Below, piece by piece: positions 13,451 to 26,329 of a stretch of 64,000 nt of DNA. The translations under genes and the position numbers were made by a program. Where the stretch lies: assembly GCF_022458985.1 (NCBI RefSeq), contig NC_061783.1, forward strand, positions 1,704,413 to 1,768,412. The letters are read 5' to 3'. The notes under the pieces are model-generated. The model saw nothing but the letters and a program-made list of their open reading frames with translations. It did no database searches and had not been told where the DNA came from. Source of the DNA: Mugil cephalus. Taxonomy: Eukaryota; Chordata; Actinopteri; Mugiliformes; Mugilidae. How positions within the stretch are numbered: position 1 is the first letter of the stretch; the number at the start of each line of letters is the position of its first letter.

Positions 13451-13689
13451 GACTGCCGGAGGACGTTGAGGGGGGAGCTGCCTTCTGTTGCCTGTCGGCT
13501 GTCAATGTTCCATCTCCTTGTGAGCAAGTTGAAGTTAGATGAGGCTATTTTAGACTGCCCGTGGATCTCTATGAGGTAGATTTAGGGAACTGAAGCCCAG
13601 CTCCCCTGTTGGTTATGACAGCTATTGAGAGAGTTTTGTTCTGCTGTACTGACGGTGCTCTGCTCAATGCAGGTCCATTTTGTTGTGAT
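13451..13689 (-). other. snrk: SNRK 5' UTR part of the first coding exon
   Basis: Upstream of the SNRK ATG, the exon runs back to a good acceptor (CTCACCTTCAG, cut after 13690). The leader has in-frame stops and no extended coding frame, so this exon is mostly untranslated. Confidence 0.65.
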
Positions 13690-16600
13690 CTGAAGGTGAG
13701 AACAGTAAAACAAGAGACACAAGAAATTAAAACTCACCCATTCATACTGACAATGCAACAATCAAGTTAATCATTACAGTAGTCTTTACAGTGCCTTTGA
13801 AGATATTCCACTGAATCCTGAGTCATTAACCAATATTACATCACCATGAGAGTCTTTTCCCAGCACTCGCTGCTGGAGTGACTGAGGCAGTGACTGAGAG
13901 TGTTCACGAACCTGAGGGTTAGCCGTTCGATCCCTAATACATAGACTGCATGCTGATGAGTCTCTAAGCAAGACAATGCAAGGTGCACCCAGTGTCTGCC
14001 ACCGTTGTGTGAATGTGTGAGCTAATGGCTAGATGTGTCATTGCGGTTGTACCTACAGGTTGAAATGCGCTGGAGGACCAACATGTGAAATATTCCTTAA
14101 GCAATTCATTCTAATTAATTTACTTTTACAACAACAAATAAGTATGTGCAACTAGATTAGGTGATGTATTAAGTTAAAACTAGCCCAGCAAATTTACTCA
14201 GAGGAGGACCTACAGTAGATTTGAACCCATCTCATTTAGTTATTTCAGTTCGGATCCAAGTCCACTGACAGGAACTAGTAAAGCCATATGGCTGGGTTGC
14301 CCTAAAAAAAGACAGGTCTTTTTACTTACTTAATTCGTAAGTAATTGCCTAACAATTGAAAAAAAAAAAAGTTTTGAAAAAGGTTCTAACATTTAATTGC
14401 CAATAAATACAAAAAATAACAAAGCAAACAACAACATAAACTTGGCACTTCGAACTGGTTTGTCTTGTCATCTTTTTTTACTTGGCACGTGGCGCTCATC
14501 AACAACAATGCAGATGACATCATAATCTATGTGGATATTTGGAGACAGTCACTGGTATTCGATATTAATGAAGTTTCAAAATGAGTCACATTGCACAAAA
14601 GTGACCACATTTAGGCGATGTAAACATTTATTACATTTGTTTCTTCATAACCTGAACATGGTTTTGTTTATTGATGATGCTGAGTAGTGTTGCTACTCAG
14701 TGAGACAGCTCTGCAGGATAGTTCAGTAGTGAATAGGGATTATTACTATTAGGTCTTCAGATAAACTCAAGATGAGATCTTAAACCGTTTTGTAGTAAGA
14801 CCAGCTGCCAATTTAATATAATTTAAAAGCCACACATTTTAAAATCTGGACCCAGCAAGTAAGCAATTTTATAGATTAAGTTACTTAATCAGTTATTAGA
14901 ACGTTCCCTCACTCTCTCTTGATCTAAACCTTGTCAGATAACTGTTAGCGCTCTGATTCAGTTCCATTGATTGTTCTCTGCAATATTTTCAATTTGTCAC
15001 CAATCATGTTTTGAATTTTGACAGTCTTTGCTCATCAAAGAAAACATTCTACTATTCTGAACTAATTCATTCCAATGCCTGCCGTGCCTATGTCTGACCC
15101 TTGGCTCTGCTCACCAGAAGTTGCTCTCGTCATACAGTATGTTGCTTCACACCTTCGATTACGAAACAGTGCCTGCAGGGGAGGCATGCCATTCCACTTC
15201 CATGAATGTACCTGCGTGCCAGGAACATTGTAACGGCTGAAATCACACAATGTACGATTGGAATACATTCTTGGGAGGAGATTCTCACCAAGGTGTGTCC
15301 CACACACCTGAATTCACAAAGACAACACTGAGCTCAGTAACTGTTGTTAGGGAGCACACCTATCAACACAAATTCTACACACAGTGAAGAGAATAAATAA
15401 AAGCGTATCTAAACCACAACCAGTCTGCAACTGCGGAGATGAAACTGTGAAACCTTAAAAAGCTTTTTTTGGAAGTTTTATGTGATCCTCAGTTGAAGGA
15501 TTGTACCTGTGAGAACAGAATGAGTCACTTTTTTTACAATAGGAGGCTGACATCTCTATCTGTCGCTGCTTTGTCTCTCTGGCTCCCTCAAACAGAGAGA
15601 CACACACACAGAATATCAACTGTGCTGAACTCGTCGCCTCTTTGACACCGACTACATGTAGGTGTTGATGTTTTAAGAAACTGAAGACCTGGAAGCGACA
15701 CACACAGCTCTGGCGCACTAGTCAGATGACATGGTGAGTGAGGCGAGATCAGCATGTGCTGCAAATGTGGCTGTGAGGTGTCGAGTTGGCCTCAGTCAAA
15801 CCTGGGTATTAACATGAACTCATCCATGAATGGCTGATCCACTCATTTAAATCTAACTCTCTTGCTAGAGGGTGTGTGTAATCACTTAATCAGTTTAAAA
15901 GCAGGCGTTAAAGAACACGTCAAACGCGTGAAATATTTTAATTACAAATCCAGCCATCCTTGTAGATGTCTCTGAGAAGTCAACATACAGCATAGCTGTG
16001 TGTCAGCCACACAGGCTTCCAGGCCAGTTGTGTAACCGTTTGAGGTGCCGGTGGTGTATTACGATTTACAGTCAGAACAAAAGTACACACACACAGGGTC
16101 AAGGACCTGTTCTAATAGCTGCTCCCCTCTCATAGCCTGTAAGATAAGAATAAAAACTGAGAGGGGGTTATCACATCTACGGTTAAATGTAAAATGAGCT
16201 TCCTGGTGCTTTACTATGTCAGTGTTTCAAATAACCACTTGGACTCGCTGCAGATTGTAACTTGCAAGCCATGCAAGTTGCTTTTATTTTCATTGCAGGG
16301 TCATGGTTATAAGCTACTGCAGGGTGCTGCATGTAATAGGCCCCTATGGGATGGGAATAAGGACATTAAAGTGACTGAATGCACATATGTGAAGCACATG
16401 ATATAATAACTTCCACTATCTTGTCCCTGTGAAATAAAGTCCGATCAGGAAGTCAGTGTAAACACACTGGAGCCCAGGTCTATAGAGCATCATCATCATC
16501 ACCATCGTTACTATTATTATTATTATTGAATGTATTTTCATATTAGACTGACTATGAAGGATGCCTGTGCTCAAGCTGGTAAATGACCATCCTACACTGG

Positions 16601-16839
16601 AGCAGTTGCCCATTTGGGACAGACTCTGCCAACATGCCTGCTGGTTGCATCCAAAACAGCATACATACATGAAGACTAGCCCACCAGCGCCAACAACACA
16701 CGTACGGAACCTGTGCCGACGCGGGCAGCATGCTAAGGAGATGCCCGACTCATGAAAGAAACTACCGCAATCCACCGGAGCCAAGCCAACTTGACACACA
16801 TCGCTGCCCGGGGCCCACACCGTCAGCAACCCCACTCAC
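13690..16839 (-). other. SNRK 5' intron, mostly featureless
   Basis: This intron lies between the CpG-rich first exon and the ATG exon. A degenerate SINE-like segment may occur around 13880-14050 (GTTCGATCCC box and a 'gtgaatgtgtgagctaatgg' tail). ATT repeats occur near 16515. No coding exon is supported. Confidence 0.45.
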
Positions 16840-17100
16840 CGCACACGAACCTCAAGCAGCGCCGGGCCGGGCCGGGCGTCCTGGCCGTCCCCTTTAAACC
16901 CGGGGAGCTGGTGCCGGTCTCGGCGAGGATGTAGTCCGCCGCCGCTCAGCGAAACGCTCGGTGCCGACTGACAGCAGCAGTGGCCACGGATGAAGGTTCG
17001 AGTCCCTGTGTCAGTCCGTCACTCTGTCAACTCAGACTCGCTCTTTCGCTCTCGCGCGTTTAGCTGCGTCAAGTACGCGCGAGTAGCAGGATGCTGAGGC
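16840..17100 (-). promoter_or_regulatory. snrk: CpG-rich promoter and non-coding first exon of SNRK
   Basis: This is one of few CpG-dense stretches in the window (for example GCCGGGCCGGGCGTC and GTCCGCCGCCGCTC). On the minus strand an excellent donor (GCG then GTGAGTGG) ends an exon at 16840. Splicing to the acceptor at 13690 would give a standard SNRK leader. No TATA box is evident, as is usual for CpG-island promoters. The transcription start is not resolved. Confidence 0.65.
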
Positions 17101-17279
17101 ACGTTTGACTTTCAAAATAAAAGCGCATAATACATACTGCCTGTCCTGATCGAAGTCGCAACGGTTTGACATCACACAACATTTGATTTCCCACCTACTT
17201 TCTTTTGTCTAATTCCAAACGTGTATGATTTGTGCTAGATAAGTTCATTCAACAATAACTGATCAATTCATTTTCCGGG

Positions 17280-17640
17280 CGGGACAGCGGTGTAGTGATT
17301 AGCACCATAATTACTGGTGATTCTAAATTGGCTGTGGAGTGCATTGGAGTGTGAATGGTTGTCTGTCTCTCTGTGTTAGCCCTGTGGAAAGACCTATTCA
17401 GGTTGTGCCAGGACAAGCAGTTATAAAAGATCTCATCTCATCTCATCTTCTACTATCACTTATCCTCACTAGGGTCACAGGGGTTGCTGGAGTCTATCCC
17501 AGCTGGCATCGGGCGAGAGGCGGGGTACATCCTGGTCAGGTCGCCACTCTGTCAAAGGGCTAGTTATAAAAGATGAGAATGAGAATTAATTTCCCCACTG
17601 TAGTCAATTGAGTCGTATCCTACAACTGTCTTGAAACTGT
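17280..17640 (+). mobile_element. SINE-like repeat interrupted by a second short repeat
   Basis: The first unit begins GGACAGCGGTGTAGTGATTA and carries 'ggtgattctaaattggc', part of a common teleost dispersed repeat with a tRNA-like head. A second unit at 17432-17561 opens with CTCAT repeats and contains 'agggtcacaggggttgctgg' and 'ctatcccagctgg', another abundant fish repeat. The second unit is flanked by the 13-bp direct repeat AGTTATAAAAGAT at 17419-17431 and 17562-17574, so it is an insertion with target-site duplication. Confidence 0.75.
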
Positions 17641-17649
17641 TATTTTTGT

Positions 17650-18345
17650 ATTCCTGTCTGAGTAGTAGCTTTAAATACCTAGGGGTCCACATCAATTAAG
17701 ACCTCACCTGGACACTGAATCCCACACAGCTGGTTAAGAAGGCTCAACAGCGACTGTTCTTCCTAAGGAGTCTGAGGAAGTTGCTCAACTTCTACAACTG
17801 CGTTGTTCAGAGCATCTTGACCAGCTGCATCACCGCGTGGCACAGCAGCACTACAGCCTTGGACAGCAAGCGCCTGCAGACAGTGGTGAATACTGTTTAA
17901 AAGATCACCAGGACTCCTCTGCCCTCTCTGCAGAGCATCTGCCAGCCTAGAGTCCACAGAAGAGCTGCCTCCATTGTCACGGATCCCTCGCATCCCCAGT
18001 ACAGACTGTTCACACTTCTACCTCCAGGCAGGAGGTATAGGAGTGTAAAATGTAGGACCACAAGACTGAGGACATTTTTCCCCACTGTCATCAGACTTCT
18101 AAACAGCTGACAGGAATCTAGAATCATGGACTACTCATGCATACAGTACATTTCAGTTCACTTCTCACATTCCAATTTATGTCATATTTTGAATGAAATA
18201 ACTAGTGAAATAACTATGTATCTTTTTATAAACTAAGACTTTTATATTGTTAGGCACTAGGGGGGACAGCAAAAGAAGAATTTCATTGTACAGGGAAACA
18301 TGTTTTTACACTGTACACATAACAAATTATTGAATCTTGAATGTG
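17650..18345 (+). mobile_element. L2-type LINE, 3' end of ORF2 plus 3' UTR
   Basis: Conceptual translation gives the C-terminal part of an L2-clade reverse transcriptase: FKYLGVHI, LVKKAQQRLFFLRSLRKL, SILTSCITAWH, and later PQYRLFTLLPPGRRYRS. An in-frame stop and small lesions show it is dead. The 3' end carries the short A/T-rich tail with TTGAATCTTGAAT repeats typical of these elements. The 5' part is missing, as expected for a truncated LINE copy. Confidence 0.85.
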
Positions 18346-19839
18346 TTCATGGAAGATGCTGGAAAAAACAAAATAACATACAAAGGCACAGGATCAATGC
18401 GACTCACTACTTTTTTCGTTATTATCAGCTCATAAAGACAGATACTTTGGCGACTTCCGTGGGGTAAATGGACGTATGCTGGGCTCTTATTTGGAAGGAC
18501 TGGTCACTGCCGCTTCTAGTGCTTGTTCCGACTGAATGACAGGTCCGTGAATGCAGCGCATCGGCCCCATTCATCTCTGACGTCAGAGCTACGCTGTGAG
18601 AAGAGCGTGTTTATTTGGCCCCCGATGACAACACTGCATGTCCTCTACCTTATCTATGTGCACAGGACCAGTGTCCGAGTGTCAGGCTCTTATTGTAAAG
18701 CATTTAACGCCAATAAAGAGAGAGAGTGAAACATAATTTACTGTAAGGCTACAACAGAACAATGGGTCATTATCAGAGATCCCTACGCAAAAACCAGGCC
18801 AAGTTGTCATTCAAATCTCTGAATCCGCAGGCCTCCTTCACTACTCGCCCATCTGCAGCCACATCTCTGCCAGAGAGGGACCCAAAGCCTGGTGGTGGTG
18901 GGTGGTGATGGTGTGATGGCATTGATTGTATATCCCTCTTCTCTGCACTGAACCAGCTGGGCAATGTGCAAGTGTGCTGTTATGTAATGTTTACAAGCTC
19001 CTCTCTAAGATTTGAAGTAGAACCTGTTTGGCTGGTGACAAGATCTCCCACCATGTTGGCTTGTTTCAGACAGCACTGGGCTGTATGCTGCACTATAAAA
19101 AGATCTTTATTTATTTATTTATTTATCAATTTTTACACGATCATCTGCTTCAGATGAACTGGAAGCAAGCAGCACTGTGTGGTGCTCTGCTTATCTGAAC
19201 GCCAGTTCAGTCTGATAATTACTCATTACTCCTTAATTACTCCTTCCATCCACACTGCATGAGGTGAAAACAATTTTCTGGCGTGGAAACTATTGCTTTG
19301 CATTTAAGACTTTATATTTACCTGTATGTCTGAAAAGCCATTCCCTTATTGTTTTAGCCTCTTATAAATAAGCAGAGAAAGAAACAAAGGGCGCCTGTTC
19401 CACTGTTAGCTGTGAGTGCCACCTAGTGGATATCTGAACTACAATTTTATCCTCTTCTATATGCTTTATAGTTTTTTGTTTGTTTTTTAAAACCCTTATC
19501 TTCGACCCAGTGTTCAGATTAAGTCATACCACAAAACTCATTAGGCAAAAGTTGGCAATATTAAAACTACTACAACACCCAAAGGTCAACAATCCCTTAA
19601 AAATTGGTTGGAGAATTGTACATCTCCCCTTTAGATCAAAGGGTTCAGTGCTTACTAAAACGTACAGAATTTGGAAATGGCTCTTAATATTGCAAGTTCA
19701 TCTCTAAGCATACAAATCAAGTCTTAATTAAAGAATATCTGTTCAGAAGTGCTTCAAATCAGCCTAACGTGGCTTAGTTACTGTTTAGCAAGTTCAGTAT
19801 TAGTTTAAACAACAAAAAAGAAAATAAAAAAAAACAACA

Positions 19840-20040
19840 GGGATCATCACATTCTGCTCGTCACAACACATTTGTGGAAGTGTAGGATGGCATGAACAAA
19901 GGAGCTTTAGAGAGTCTCAAAGAGTTGTCGACCATCAGGCTGGGAAAGGTTTCAAAACCATCTCTAAAAAGTTTGGGATCCACAAAAGCAAGATACACGA
20001 TAGTCCAAGAGGACACAAAGGCTGACGCCCCTGTCTATGT
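19840..20040 (+). mobile_element. Tc1-like transposon fragment (helix-turn-helix region)
   Basis: The stretch with GTCGACCATCAGGCTGGGAA and 'aaaaccatctctaaaaagtttgg' matches by recall the DNA-binding region of fish Tc1-like transposases (HQAGKGxKTISKxFG pattern). Frameshifts are present and there is no catalytic domain nearby. It lies between the SNRK promoter and the rpl14 3' end. Confidence 0.65.
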
Positions 20041-20706
20041 TAATGGACAGATAAGAGCAAAGTATTAACTACTGGGTTTAAATGAGAAGTGAGTTTGGAG
20101 ACAAATTTAAAATAAATAAATAAATAAAAGAAGTTAACAAGTGAATTCTGAATTATTTCGGTAAATTCTAGAATGTCAGGACATCTGACAATGACAAGCG
20201 TGTCATGTAGCAAGACAACGACCGGTTTAAATTCTGAGCTTTGAATACTTTGACGACCTGAGTTTAAAGTTATTTCTATGCTGAAATGTAGAGAAACCTG
20301 TACGTCGCTAAGGCTTTTACACTGCACTTTCAAAGATTCTCCATCAAAGGAACATCTGCAATGGTGAGCGAATACTGAATTCCATGTTTTACTTATTTTT
20401 CTTTTTTACTTGTGGCTTTCAATATTATTATGTGCAACTGAGCTACTGTGACATGCAACCAACCCAACTGACACAAACTAACTTAAAGGCACCAGTGCAG
20501 CGGAGAAGTTGTGACAAGTAGTTTGGTCGGTTGAGGGTAAAACGCATCTTCAGATTTCTTCTATCATTTCCTTCTATGAAATGGCTCAGCCTTGGTGTTG
20601 ACATTTACCAGTCTGTAATGTTTAATCATAATAACCAGCATTAGAAGAGCTACAAACTGAGCTACAGTAATGAAGAGAAGACACAGAAGAACAATTGAAC
20701 AGGAAA

Positions 20707-20712
20707 TTTATT
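20707..20712 (-). terminator. rpl14: rpl14 polyadenylation signal
   Basis: TTTATT on the plus strand is AATAAA on the minus strand, only 13-14 nt beyond the rpl14 stop codon. This implies a very short 3' UTR, common for ribosomal protein mRNAs. Confidence 0.7.
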
Positions 20713-20725
20713 TTGAGGAAACTGT

Positions 20726-23442
20726 TCACTTCTTTGCTGCCTCCTTCTGCATCTTCTTCACCTCATGCTTGATGATCTTGTTCCTCTGCACAAAGAAAAA
20801 AAAAAAAATTAATAACTGCTGCTCAATTGTTCCTGAAGACTTAAACTCCATAAACTGCTGCACTATGTCAAAACACCATCATAAAAACTCAGCTGTTTGT
20901 AGGACTGACCCTGCATATATCAAACCTTTCTGAAGGAGTCGACGTGTTACTGTATCACTTACCATCCTCTTAGCCTTCATCACCTTGTAGCGGTCAAAGT
21001 CAGACATCTTGGCCCTCTGATGAGATAATTAGGAAAAAAACGTTATTTTTTTTTTTATAAAGAAAATTCATGTTATGTTTACATCTTGCTATATAAAGGA
21101 TAAACAGCAGCAGGAACTCATTGGGCTACATCAGTGTGCTGCATCACTACACAACCAATAAGTGGAGGAAACAGCTTAAAAGCTTAACAAAATGTATAAA
21201 TATGTGCCATTTGTAAATCGTGTACATAAAAAAGTACTGTGTATTTTCAATGTGAACGTGTGTTAATTAGTTTCCTACTGTCAAAGTGAAAACGTGCCGC
21301 CTCTACTACAGAGTGAACACATTCATGAAACACAATGTAAACTACATACAATAATCTGATCTGAATCCAAACTCACTACAAACAAGACACTGTCTGAGCT
21401 CAGCCTCATCAACTAACATTGATCTGAATTACATTTCAAGTTAGAAAAAAACAAAAACTATAACTGACCAAGACATAACTTTTGAACTTCTAAATACTGT
21501 GTCCTAAAATCACACATTACTCTCTGAAACGGAGAAACCTCAGTGCAAACAAATGCTTTGTTGATGTAGACCAGAAGCTTAATTCTTTACCTTCTGTCTC
21601 GCCTCAATCTTTTTGGCCCAGCCGCTCTGTGCCCACTTCTCGTTGACTTGGGCCTTCTCCCAGGCTCTTTTCACAAACTTCTGGCGGGCACTGTGAACAA
21701 TTAGATTGATGTAAGCACAGAGACAAGGGCTGCACATTTAAGTTTCCCCACAAAGTAACCCAACGCCAAAGTTATACCTGTATCAACAATAAAACACAGG
21801 TACACCGTGATGACTGGCCTCTACATTAATCCTTAATATGAGTTGTATTGCAAGTTGGTCCCAAGTAAACATTTGAAAGACAAAATGAATACAATGCAAA
21901 AATCTTTACATGTACAGTAATATTCCACCATTAGTCCAACATGGCCAATATTTCTCGAACCCATTGATATTATTCTGACTGGACGCTAAACAAAATAATC
22001 GGATACAGACAAGTGTTTCAATCTGTTTACATAAAAATGAGAACTTTGGACAAGGAAAGTGGCTATGTGATATATGCCAAATCTGCTGGAAAGATGAAAA
22101 ATGTATGGTAGTAGTGCAGTATTTATTATTTCATAGGCAACTGTGTTAAAAATGAATCAACTCAAATGAAGAAAATGGCAAATCAAGTCTAGTTTTGTTC
22201 ATTTGCCAGTAATGCTTGTTTGGAAAAATGGTGCTCACTTCAGACAACATTTCCCATCCCGACTGGTGGTGCTTTGATTGAGGTTGTTACAATGAGACCC
22301 CTTTATTCTGACCACATCTTAAACATACAGGTCATGAAAACAAAATATGCAATTTTTAAATGTTTTCCCCAATGTAACATTTTCCGCCCAAGACATGGGA
22401 TATGCTGGCATTAGATGAGATTTACAGAATTCAGTCCATGTAACAAGCACATTTGGAATATGCATCGGTGTACAACACACCGTTAACTGTCAGCACTATA
22501 CACAAGTCAGCCGACTCATGTTCTCAAGGATATAGACTAGATTCTTTCATGTATCCTTTAGTGGGTGACATTCAACAAATCCACTGAACATTTGAGAGTG
22601 TAGCTCTTGCTGCATTCACGCTCACCTGTGAGGTACTTTGATGACATAGTCTGTGAGATGCATGCACTTGAAGGGCATGGCTTGCCTCTTCACTCCTGTG
22701 CAGGGCCCATCAACAAGAGCCTGAAGAGAACAAGGAACAACAAACAATTCCTATATGTTTGTATATAAAAAGTCAAATGAATAATCAACAGAGATTTGTA
22801 TTCTAGACTACTCACCCTATTTTGGTCGATGACATCTACAATGGCCACCAGCTTGCCAGCATAGGGTCCGAAAGCGACGTAGGCAACACGGCCGATCTCG
22901 ACGAAACGCTTGAACACCTGAAAAGACACAAGAGATCTGCGTTTCAGACACTAAATAAGTACAGGACTTTCTTGTATTCTCGCAACTCAAAAGACATCAA
23001 AAGAATACGCGTGGAGACTGAGAAACTAGCCTTTCTGTAACATCGCTACTGTACACTGAGCAGCTCCAGCTAAAATGTTTCCGCGAACGCCATATTCTTA
23101 ACAGTACAATATTTAAAAACTAGCGGAACTATCAGCATTTCGGTGAGTCCATAACATCAACGCATCATTTAAGACAACGTTATGGGGACAGGACAGAGTT
23201 TGCCTCCCTCAGCCGTTCACGGCCTTCTCAACCCGACAGACCACGTTGTAGTGCCGCAATAGCCGACATATCACATACAGCGTTAAAAGCTAAAACTGAG
23301 TGACGTGACTTTATCAAACACTTCACAGATACGGGCATGAGTGCGTTAACAATTCTCATCACCCACGTTGTGCCAGAATACTTCACTTTATAAAAAGAAA
23401 TTCGACTTGAAAATGCTAACACGCTCATGGCGAACTCACCAT
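20726..23442 (-). CDS. rpl14: 60S ribosomal protein L14 (eL14), complete, spliced
   Basis: Six exons join in phase: 23442-23440 (ATG only), 22917-22816, 22720-22626, 21690-21591, 21016-20963 and 20785-20726, giving 137 aa. The product runs [60 protein letters not shown], then [34 protein letters not shown] and ends [10 protein letters not shown]. The N-terminal half is the KOW/SH3-like eL14 domain; the basic C-terminal helix binds rRNA. It is a structural part of the large ribosomal subunit. It lacks the alanine-rich extension of mammalian RPL14, as expected of fish orthologues. The first intron directly after the ATG is typical of ribosomal protein genes. The polyadenylation signal lies about 14 nt after the stop. 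Confidence 0.97.
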
Positions 23443-23520
23443 GATGGCAGTCCGGGAGCAGAAAGGACGTTACAGCTTCCGCTTGGCGCACATACCGTTT
23501 CCGTTTATGCACTGCACATG
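23443..23520 (-). promoter_or_regulatory. rpl14: rpl14 promoter and 5'TOP-like leader
   Basis: Reading the minus strand, CCTTTCTGCTCCCGG stands about 25 nt before the ATG. A C followed by a pyrimidine run is the 5' terminal oligopyrimidine signature of ribosomal protein mRNAs, which places them under mTOR-dependent translational control. The start site near 23466 is inferred from this motif. Confidence 0.6.
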
Positions 23521-24289
23521 CGCAGTCTAAAATTCTTTCTCACTTTTTGTCAGATTATTTATTTTAACTTAGTATAAACAGTCAATGGATTTAACTAATT
23601 ATTTGGACGCTATTGATAAAGAAAGCACAAAGAAACACAACGCAAAAGAAACGTAAAACATGCATTGGTCCACGGGACAAAAACAGCTTCCATCTGTTGC
23701 TTTAAAAAACACTGTAAAATGTCGGAATTAGGGGAAAAAAATAGGAATCGGCCTGGATCACAACTCAATATCGGTGGTGGCAGACTGGCAAACACATAAA
23801 AACGAAGAATTTCTTGTCACATGAGAGTGCGCGATAAGTGGTGATGAGTAAATGAAGCTGTTGTGTAGCACTGAACCGTCTGAACCATAAAATAAATAAA
23901 TAAATAAATGGTTTCATTATTAGAAGCTTCGGTTACAGTGACCTCTCCTGGCAAAAAGCAAGGCTGCAGTCAAATTAGGCAGGTTAGTTAGTGGACAAGG
24001 ATTCAATAACTAACACAAGAGTATCTTTCCAAATTGGTTGGTACGCACACACACACTAATTATGTCCCATTTACAAATAAAGATTTATGAATGTCTGCAC
24101 TGTGTTACTGAGGACAGAGTTCCATGAAAATACGGCATAGGTTGTGTGTGCTTGTGTAAGTAGGGGTGATTATCTGGGATGGGGAAATCGAAGATTTCAT
24201 TTTTTGACAGTGTTTGGATTTAAATGGTTTCTTTTTTGCTCACATCTCCACATTTGGAAAATACATGCTCACATGGAACTCAGTTCCAG

Positions 24290-24600
24290 TTCTTCACAGT
24301 GTCAACCACATAACTTTACAACGGAATAATCCATTCTGCACTACTACCATCATTCATGCTGCCTGTTGCTGTTTTATATCTTTACTTTTATTCTTATGTA
24401 TATTTTTTCTACCTTAGTTAGCTTACCTTATTTTATTTGTCTTGTTAGACACAGCTAATGATATTATATACTGTCTATTTTATAGTTACTCAGTATCTAT
24501 ATATGGGTAACAACCCGGGACCTGAGTGCATAATTTCGTTCCAGCTCATACTTCTGTATTGTTGTGAATAACAAATAAAAATCCTTGAAATCCTTGAATA
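24290..24600 (+). mobile_element. LINE 3' tail (CCTTGAA repeats)
   Basis: The segment is A/T-rich and ends in AATCCTTGAAATCCTTGAAT, a short tandem tail typical of some fish non-LTR retrotransposons. It directly abuts a hAT transposase fragment, suggesting the LINE inserted into the older DNA transposon. The clade cannot be told from the tail alone. Confidence 0.45.
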
Positions 24601-24775
24601 GCAGGCCACTACTAGATATGCGTCAGTATTAAGGACATCCACATATCAGCAGTCAGACTCACAGCCTCTACCCTCTGTATGATAGCTTTGCTCTGGATCT
24701 TCCCCTCCTCGTATCTCTGGAGTATGCTGGGTTCAAGCAATGCCACAAACTCTTTGAAGCCACAGTCTTCCATGA
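24601..24775 (-). mobile_element. hAT transposase fragment (dead)
   Basis: On the minus strand a frame starting with ATG at about 24774 reads GFKEFVALLEPSILQRYE, and continues through VSLTADMW. The latter is the start of the hAT catalytic block (LTxDxWTS). A lesion then shifts the frame before the TDAYL-like part, and the copy is lost at the adjoining LINE tail. No BED finger or dimerisation domain is present nearby. Confidence 0.7.
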
Positions 24776-25565
24776 TGGGAAAAGACTTTTGCTACCATAT
24801 TATGTCATATATTATAAGCAATTGTTAGAATTATTTTTTGATTTTTGTCTAGACGTGTGATAATCAGTTGAGATTTTCTAGATTCTATTTAGAAGTTTGA
24901 ATATTAACGTAATTAACATTCATATAATGAAATAAAAAATGAGATCCTTGATAATGGGAGGGTTAAAAGCAGCAGCCCTGTTTAAGTTTACTTGTGTATA
25001 GGGTTGATACATGTTGAGAAAGTAGCAATCAACTGACTAGGAGAGTGCAGGGAGGAAACAGTGATTCTGAGAGACAAAATAGAGAACAATGAGGAGCTGT
25101 TCTGAAGTGATAAATGTTGCAAAGGAGAGAGCTGCAAGGGTCAGGCAGAGGAGGATGGGCGTAGAACAGAGCATGTGAGGCCTATGTCGGGGAGGAACAG
25201 GTGGGAAGGACTTTCTCTTCTTTTTAGGGCTCTGTCCCAGGGGATTGGAAGACCTGAGTGGCCAAGGGTCGGGAGCGACCCGTCCATCAACGATGGGAGA
25301 GTTAAGTCTAAACCTCAGCTTCTCACCACCTGTAGCCAACCAATCATATTCATTTTGTTGAAATGGTGGTGTGAAACAACTGAAAATCATCCTTTTCTGG
25401 GATGTTGACCAAGGTTGACTGAACAGATGAGGTCCATGCGCATGGATTTCTATATTCCAAAACACATTTGAATAAATAGCTTAAATTGACAGCAAGAAGT
25501 CGTCATAGTGTTTTTTTTTTCCAGGGGAATTTACGAACACACTGACAGGGAAGGGGAAATTTCTT

Positions 25566-25590
25566 GGGGGGGGGGGGGGGGGGGGGGGGG
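25566..25590. repeat. Poly-G tract
   Basis: There are 25 consecutive G residues. It is likely polymorphic and error-prone in sequencing. Confidence 0.95.
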
Positions 25591-26329
25591 TGTCCATAAG
25601 ATCATAAAGTCCAACTATTACTAAAGTTATACACCTAACTATTTATAGTGATTAGTGTGATTTGTATTGACATCTGCATGTGAGCGATAGCTGACTGTCA
25701 AATCAGATGGATTCAGTACAATTACAAAACATTTTGACAATATTCATTGTTGCGTAACATAGAACTGACTGGAGGTGTAATGTTCTCATTAAATAAATAC
25801 AAGTGAGCTGCAAAATAAGAGAAATTAAATAAAATGTGCTGGTCCAAATAAAGTGCATTTACTTAATTTGAACAGGCTGAATTTCCCAATTTCTGTTTTG
25901 AATCTTGAAACAACTCTCAATAAATGTTACAGATAATACATTTCAACAGTTCTTTACAATTGAACACTCCTCTGTTTCTTTCGCTTTCTCCTTGTCACTC
26001 CCCTTTTCCCCAAACTTGTTCACATATCGCTGTCTTTCTTTTTCTGTCGATAGTCTTTTCATGGATGTTTATTCTAATCACCCCCATCTAGCTCTCTTTT
26101 CGGGTCCATTAGCACAAAGAAATGCGCACACTCTGCATGAAAAGTATTATTTTATAAATTGTACCCACAATAATGCAGAGAGGCAACACAAGTGCATTAA
26201 ACACGGAGTGTTACTTTTGTTCGGACTGGAGCCTGGGAGTGAAGTTACAGTAAAACTAACACGACACACAACTCAGCCTTGTCATATGACTTACTTATCA
26301 AGTTCGAGGGAAGGGCGTAAGTCTAGCTA

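Noticed and set aside
21361-21420. Possible C/D box snoRNA in an rpl14 intron
   Set aside because: The C-like and D-like boxes on the sense strand are only a few bases apart, too close for a snoRNA.
25037-25465. 142-codon minus-strand frame with SPKKKRKSFPP
   Set aside because: The PKKKRK patch looks like a nuclear signal, but no splice context, start context or family resemblance supports a gene. It may be part of the nearby hAT debris.
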